Source: Desulfoprunum benzoelyticum
GTDB lineage: Bacteria > Desulfobacterota > Desulfobulbia > Desulfobulbales > Desulfocapsaceae
Direction of reading: 5' to 3'
Assembly (NCBI RefSeq): GCF_014201505.1
Contig: NZ_JACHEO010000018.1
Location: 1 to 64,000, forward strand
DNA length: 64,000 bases
The notes below the pieces were generated by a model. The model was not told where the DNA came from, made no database searches, and was given only the letters and a program-made list of their open reading frames with translations. Position 1 is the first letter of the stretch. Every line of letters begins with the position of its first letter. The translations under genes and the position numbers were made by a program. Below, one piece after another: positions 60,992 through 64,000 of the stretch.

Positions 60992-62176
60992 CTAGAACTG
61001 GAAGCGCAGGCCCACGCCCAGACGGCTCGCATCGCTGGAAATCAGTTCTTCGGCAAAGCAGCGTCCTTCGACAAAGAGCGAGGTCTTCATGCCGGCTGCT
61101 GTCTCGTGAATCAGGTATCCCATGTTGACGATCAGATCGATCTCACCATCGTTTCCGGACCAGTAACCGAGCCCGCCACCCATGTACAGCTTGTCGTTGA
61201 AGTAGTAATTGAGCAGGGCATCGGCAATGAAGGCAGCGTCTTCGCCATCGTCGCCCTCAAAACGGGCAAACCCGCCGACCATTCCCAGCACGGAAAATTT
61301 CTCCGTCAAGGGGTACTCATAGCCGACTCGGGCGAAGACATAGTTGGCCGGATCGAACTGATGGGCGTAACCGATATCGACCACCGGTCCTCCCTTGCGC
61401 TCCGCAATCTCGATCTTCATGGTCTGCAGACAATCGTCAGGCCGTGATTCGGCACCGGTATTGTCGATCACCACAGCGGTGACCGTATACTGGGAAGATT
61501 CACAGGGGATGGTGAACTCCTGGACATAGGGGGCTTCCGTGTCGATTTTCTCGCTCACGACCTGATTGGAGGCATCCAGCAGGCGGAAGACCACGCTGGC
61601 AATGGTGCCATCGGCATCGGTAGAACCGCTGGCGTCAACAGTGACCACCTGACCGCATTTGAGCTCGGTGGTGGACAGGGTCATGGTGCAGACCGGACTC
61701 TGGTTGACAGGCTGCGGAATCGCCTCGACATTGCTCAGGCTGACGTTGCCGCAGATAACGGGAACGACAAACTGGTACCGCTGGCCATCCTTGTCGATGT
61801 AGAACCTGTAGGCATCGAAGGCTGCCTCCCCCTCCCAGGTCACATCCTTGATTGCCGTCACCGGACCTGTGCCGTTTTTCCTGAAGAGCATCCAGTCTAA
61901 CTGCTCCCCGGGGGCAACCTGGATGGTTTCAATTTCGGCGGTCGGGAACTGGCGCATGAAATCCGGATACAGCTCCGGATTACCGGCCTTGACAAACCCG
62001 GCCTCCAGATCGGCGCCGTTCTGATCAACCATCGTCCGAAGGTCTGCCTCGGAGGTCATGGTCTGACGATAAAACGGGTGATCCCCCAGTCGTTTCAGCG
62101 ATACGGCAGCAAAGGCAGGTGACGCGCACACCCCGACCAGGAATATCCCTACTGCCAGCAAAACGTGTTTTTTCAT
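60992..62176 (-). CDS. Exported protein with Ig/PKD-like domain and C-terminal outer-membrane barrel
   Basis: 394 aa with a signal peptide (HVLLAVGIFLVGVCASPAFA). The middle (about 165-270) is a PKD/cadherin-like beta-sandwich (VVTVDASGSTDADGTIASV) with several Cys likely in disulfides. The last 120 residues are alternating strands (VVDIGYAHQFDPANYVFARVGY, KLYMGGGLGYWSG) ending in RLGVGLRFQF with C-terminal Phe, as in small OM barrels. Function unknown. ATG 62176 has AAGGAG upstream; an earlier in-frame start at 62248 has no signal. Confidence 0.75.
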   Translation of the reverse strand: MKKHVLLAVGIFLVGVCASPAFAAVSLKRLGDHPFYRQTMTSEADLRTMVDQNGADLEAGFVKAGNPELYPDFMRQFPTAEIETIQVAPGEQLDWMLFRKNGTGPVTAIKDVTWEGEAAFDAYRFYIDKDGQRYQFVVPVICGNVSLSNVEAIPQPVNQSPVCTMTLSTTELKCGQVVTVDASGSTDADGTIASVVFRLLDASNQVVSEKIDTEAPYVQEFTIPCESSQYTVTAVVIDNTGAESRPDDCLQTMKIEIAERKGGPVVDIGYAHQFDPANYVFARVGYEYPLTEKFSVLGMVGGFARFEGDDGEDAAFIADALLNYYFNDKLYMGGGLGYWSGNDGEIDLIVNMGYLIHETAAGMKTSLFVEGRCFAEELISSDASRLGVGLRFQF

Positions 62177-62346
62177 CTCTCTGTTCTCCTTGTGTGATGG
62201 GTTGGTATCCTGACTCCTCTTCGTGCCCGCCATCGGGCACAACCACATGCTTTCAGGCTCAGACCAGAGCCGTCATGCAAAAATAACACCCTGAACTGCC
62301 GCGGCCGGCTGCACACATCGGCCAAGGCGTTTGCCGGAACCTGGTT

Positions 62347-62712
62347 TCACCAATTATTCCGGTTGCCATCGCCGGAGTTGCGATAGTGATCTCCTCTGTA
62401 ATCCTGCCGGTCATCTCTGTATCTGTCATCATCGCGGTAGTCTCTGTGCCGATCCTGTCCGCAGGGCACATCACTCTGGCAGACCCGGTACCGACCGCCG
62501 GAGGCGTCGTCGCAATACGTGGCATAGCGCTGACCGGGCTGGCAGGTGGGCCGATGGGTGTCCAGGCCAATGGCTGCGCAGGGGCCGCCGCTTCCGGAGT
62601 TATAGTTCGGCACGACCTGCCACGATCCGGAACATTCGGCGGCATGGGCTGCTGAAAACTGGAGCAGGAAGGCGCCGGTAAAAACGACAGCGGCGCAGAG
62701 TGCATTTTTCAT
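62347..62712 (-). CDS. Small exported Cys-rich protein with Arg/Asp tail
   Basis: 121 aa: signal peptide (ending SAAHA), a Cys-rich mature part (AECSGSW, GGPCAAIG, RPTCQPG, TYCDDASGG, RVCQSDVPCGQD) and a low-complexity tail of DRYRDDRQDYRGDHYR type. Even Cys number suggests disulfides in the periplasm. No family is recognised. GGGGG at good spacing precedes ATG 62712. It is 46 bp downstream of the AAA+ ATPase on the same strand. Confidence 0.65.
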   Translation of the reverse strand: MKNALCAAVVFTGAFLLQFSAAHAAECSGSWQVVPNYNSGSGGPCAAIGLDTHRPTCQPGQRYATYCDDASGGRYRVCQSDVPCGQDRHRDYRDDDRYRDDRQDYRGDHYRNSGDGNRNNW

Positions 62713-62758
62713 AAACTTACCCCCTTTTCTAAGATCGGCTGGTGCCGGATCCAAGGTG

Positions 62759-63844
62759 TCAGACCCGCGAGAAACTGATGCTGTCTTTTTCAAATTCTAA
62801 AATCATCTCAGCGCTTAAAGACGGAAGAACCTTTGGTTCGATGTCAATGAAGGTGGCCGCGGTGACCAGGTAGTCATTGCGGTCGGCAAGTTCCTGTTCG
62901 AAGGCGGCAAGGGCAACCTGCTGGAAGAGATACTGGATATCGGCAGGCGTGAAGCCGATGGTCAACTCGACCAGGAGATCGAGATCGATCCGGCCGGTAT
63001 TGAGTTTGCCAAGATAGTGTTGAAGGATGGTTGCCCGCCCCTCCCTGTCCAGCCCGCCGACCGGAATGATGCAGTCAAACCTTCCCGGACGCAGCATGGC
63101 GGCATCGAGATCGCGGATGTAATTGGTGGCGCAAACGAGCAATATCTTGTTCGGCTGGCTCTTGAAGAGAGGAATCTGCTTCAGGAACTCATTGGTAATC
63201 GACTTGTCGATACGGTCGGCAACGTCACGACTGCCGGCGATCTCATCGAATTCATCGATAAACAGGACGACTTCATCAAGATTCCGTGCCTCCTCCATGA
63301 CGGCCCGCAGCTTGGCGCCGATCTTCTCCACCCCGTCGGTCATCAGCATGCTGGGGACGATCTCGATGTAGCGCCAGGACAGGACGCCGGCTATCGCCTT
63401 GGCGAAATGGGTCTTGCCGGTGCCGGGAGGTCCGAAAAAAACGATGGCCTTGGGGGGAACAACCCCGTGCTTGGTCGCCAGGTTCTGTTCGAGAAGGGGA
63501 AGGATGATCCTCCGCTGGATCAGTTGCTTGGGAGGTTGCGAATCGGCGATGGTATCCCACATATCGCGACCGATGGTCTGGGCCCCCATTGCATCGAGAA
63601 TTGTCTTGCGCTGATAGCTCAGGTACTCTTCAGGGGCCTGTTCCGTGTTTTCGAGGAAATCGATGCAGGCCGTCCGCAGTCCGACGTCCCTGCCGAGCTT
63701 TTCCGAGAGAAGCCACTTGTGCTTCGATATTCTGGCCCACAGGTCAGCGGCGACAGCCGGTTCAACTTCCACTCCGCTGAGTTCGAAGATGGTTTTCGTA
63801 CACTCATTTGGCGTCAGGAGTGCCGGTGGGTGGGTAGTATTCAT
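62759..63844 (-). CDS. AAA+ ATPase of the classic (FtsH/p97-like) type
   Basis: 361 aa. A short N-terminal domain (about 1-95) is followed by the ATPase core: Walker A GPPGTGKTHFAKA, Walker B LFIDEFDEIAGSRD, sensor 1 LLVCATNYIRDLD and the second region of homology AAMLRPGRFDCIIPVGG. A C-terminal helical lid (IGFTPADIQYLFQQVALAAFEQE) completes it. No protease or transmembrane domain is present, so it may be a chaperone or remodeller. ATG 63844 has AAGGAA upstream; a longer frame upstream has no signal. Confidence 0.88.
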   Translation of the reverse strand: MNTTHPPALLTPNECTKTIFELSGVEVEPAVAADLWARISKHKWLLSEKLGRDVGLRTACIDFLENTEQAPEEYLSYQRKTILDAMGAQTIGRDMWDTIADSQPPKQLIQRRIILPLLEQNLATKHGVVPPKAIVFFGPPGTGKTHFAKAIAGVLSWRYIEIVPSMLMTDGVEKIGAKLRAVMEEARNLDEVVLFIDEFDEIAGSRDVADRIDKSITNEFLKQIPLFKSQPNKILLVCATNYIRDLDAAMLRPGRFDCIIPVGGLDREGRATILQHYLGKLNTGRIDLDLLVELTIGFTPADIQYLFQQVALAAFEQELADRNDYLVTAATFIDIEPKVLPSLSAEMILEFEKDSISFSRV

Positions 63845-63877
63845 GAAATTCCTTCTATACTGGTTGTGTACGCCATC

Positions 63878-63906
63878 GGGTTCATGTACTGACTGCACAT
63901 GAACCC
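63878..63906. promoter_or_regulatory. Inverted repeat upstream of the AAA+ gene
   Basis: Perfect 10-bp arms GGGTTCATGT (63878-63887) and ACATGAACCC (63897-63906) with a 9-bp spacer, 34 bp upstream of the AAA+ start. It may be an operator or a terminator of a gene beyond the window end; no T-tract. The remaining bases to 64000 show no recognisable gene. Confidence 0.4.
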
Positions 63907-64000
63907 GGGGGTTATTTGAGAAGCAAATGGCAGCCGCGACCGGCGCGCCGATCACCATCTGCTGACGAAGGAGTTACGGCAAAAGATTGCTTTTCGGCTG

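Overview
The window looks like chromosome of a GC-rich anaerobe of the former Deltaproteobacteria (Desulfobacterota/Desulfuromonadota type). This is an inference from gene content: the block tadA, tRNA-Ser, SRP RNA, dnaX, ybaB, recR; several sigma-54 systems; a PEP-CTERM protein; an FmdE protein beside a metal ABC importer; and a probable selenoprotein. No species is assigned.

Layout. 1-0.95 kb: a seven-repeat CRISPR array with no cas genes in view. 0.95-6.9 kb: flavodoxin, DNA-3-methyladenine glycosylase, an unknown protein, a variant phosphofructokinase, a metal-efflux permease with an in-frame UGA (probable selenocysteine) under an ArsR repressor, and rsmI. 7.1-10.7 kb: a FecCD-type metal/chelate ABC importer in an operon with an FmdE-like protein. 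10.9-16.4 kb: a HIT/GalT-like unknown, trpBA, and a sigma-54 activator with a degenerate receiver. 16.5-20.2 kb: the tadA to recR housekeeping block. 20.2-29.4 kb: one giant minus-strand gene for a cyclic beta-1,2-glucan synthase (3064 aa). 29.7-49.6 kb: a stress/envelope island with small membrane proteins (YqjD/ElaB, YqjE, lmo0937, DUF3185 and DUF3309 types), a CheB-CheR-PAS protein, a hybrid histidine kinase, a RelA/SpoT-domain alarmone synthetase, a PAS-AAA-HTH sigma-54 activator, an AI-2E transporter, a complete Mla-type lipid transport operon, a phospholipase D lipoprotein and two exported unknowns. 49.7-64 kb: Fe superoxide dismutase, a FecR-domain protein with a 117-bp tandem repeat, a PEP-CTERM protein, an AT-richer patch with gene remnants, small exported proteins, a haem protein, a BON-domain protein, a small gene with an in-frame amber codon, an outer-membrane barrel protein and an AAA+ ATPase.

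The main discovery is a hidden regulon. Five intergenic regions (near 29.8, 40.4, 49.8, 53.5 and 59.5 kb) each carry a sigma-54 -24/-12 element. Each is preceded, 118-121 bp upstream, by the same two-part site: two copies of an ATATGACCA-like half-site whose starts are exactly 17 bp apart. The downstream genes are envelope and oxidative-stress types (YqjD/YqjE operon, a small unknown leading to DUF3309 and AI-2E genes, sodB-FecR, PEP-CTERM, BON). The PAS-type sigma-54 activator at 38641-40188, whose stop codon is 176 bp before one of these sites, is the best candidate regulator. Other points: the UGA-containing permease with a SECIS-like hairpin, the amber-interrupted small gene, a collapsed B12/radical-SAM remnant and a truncated VIT-family remnant.
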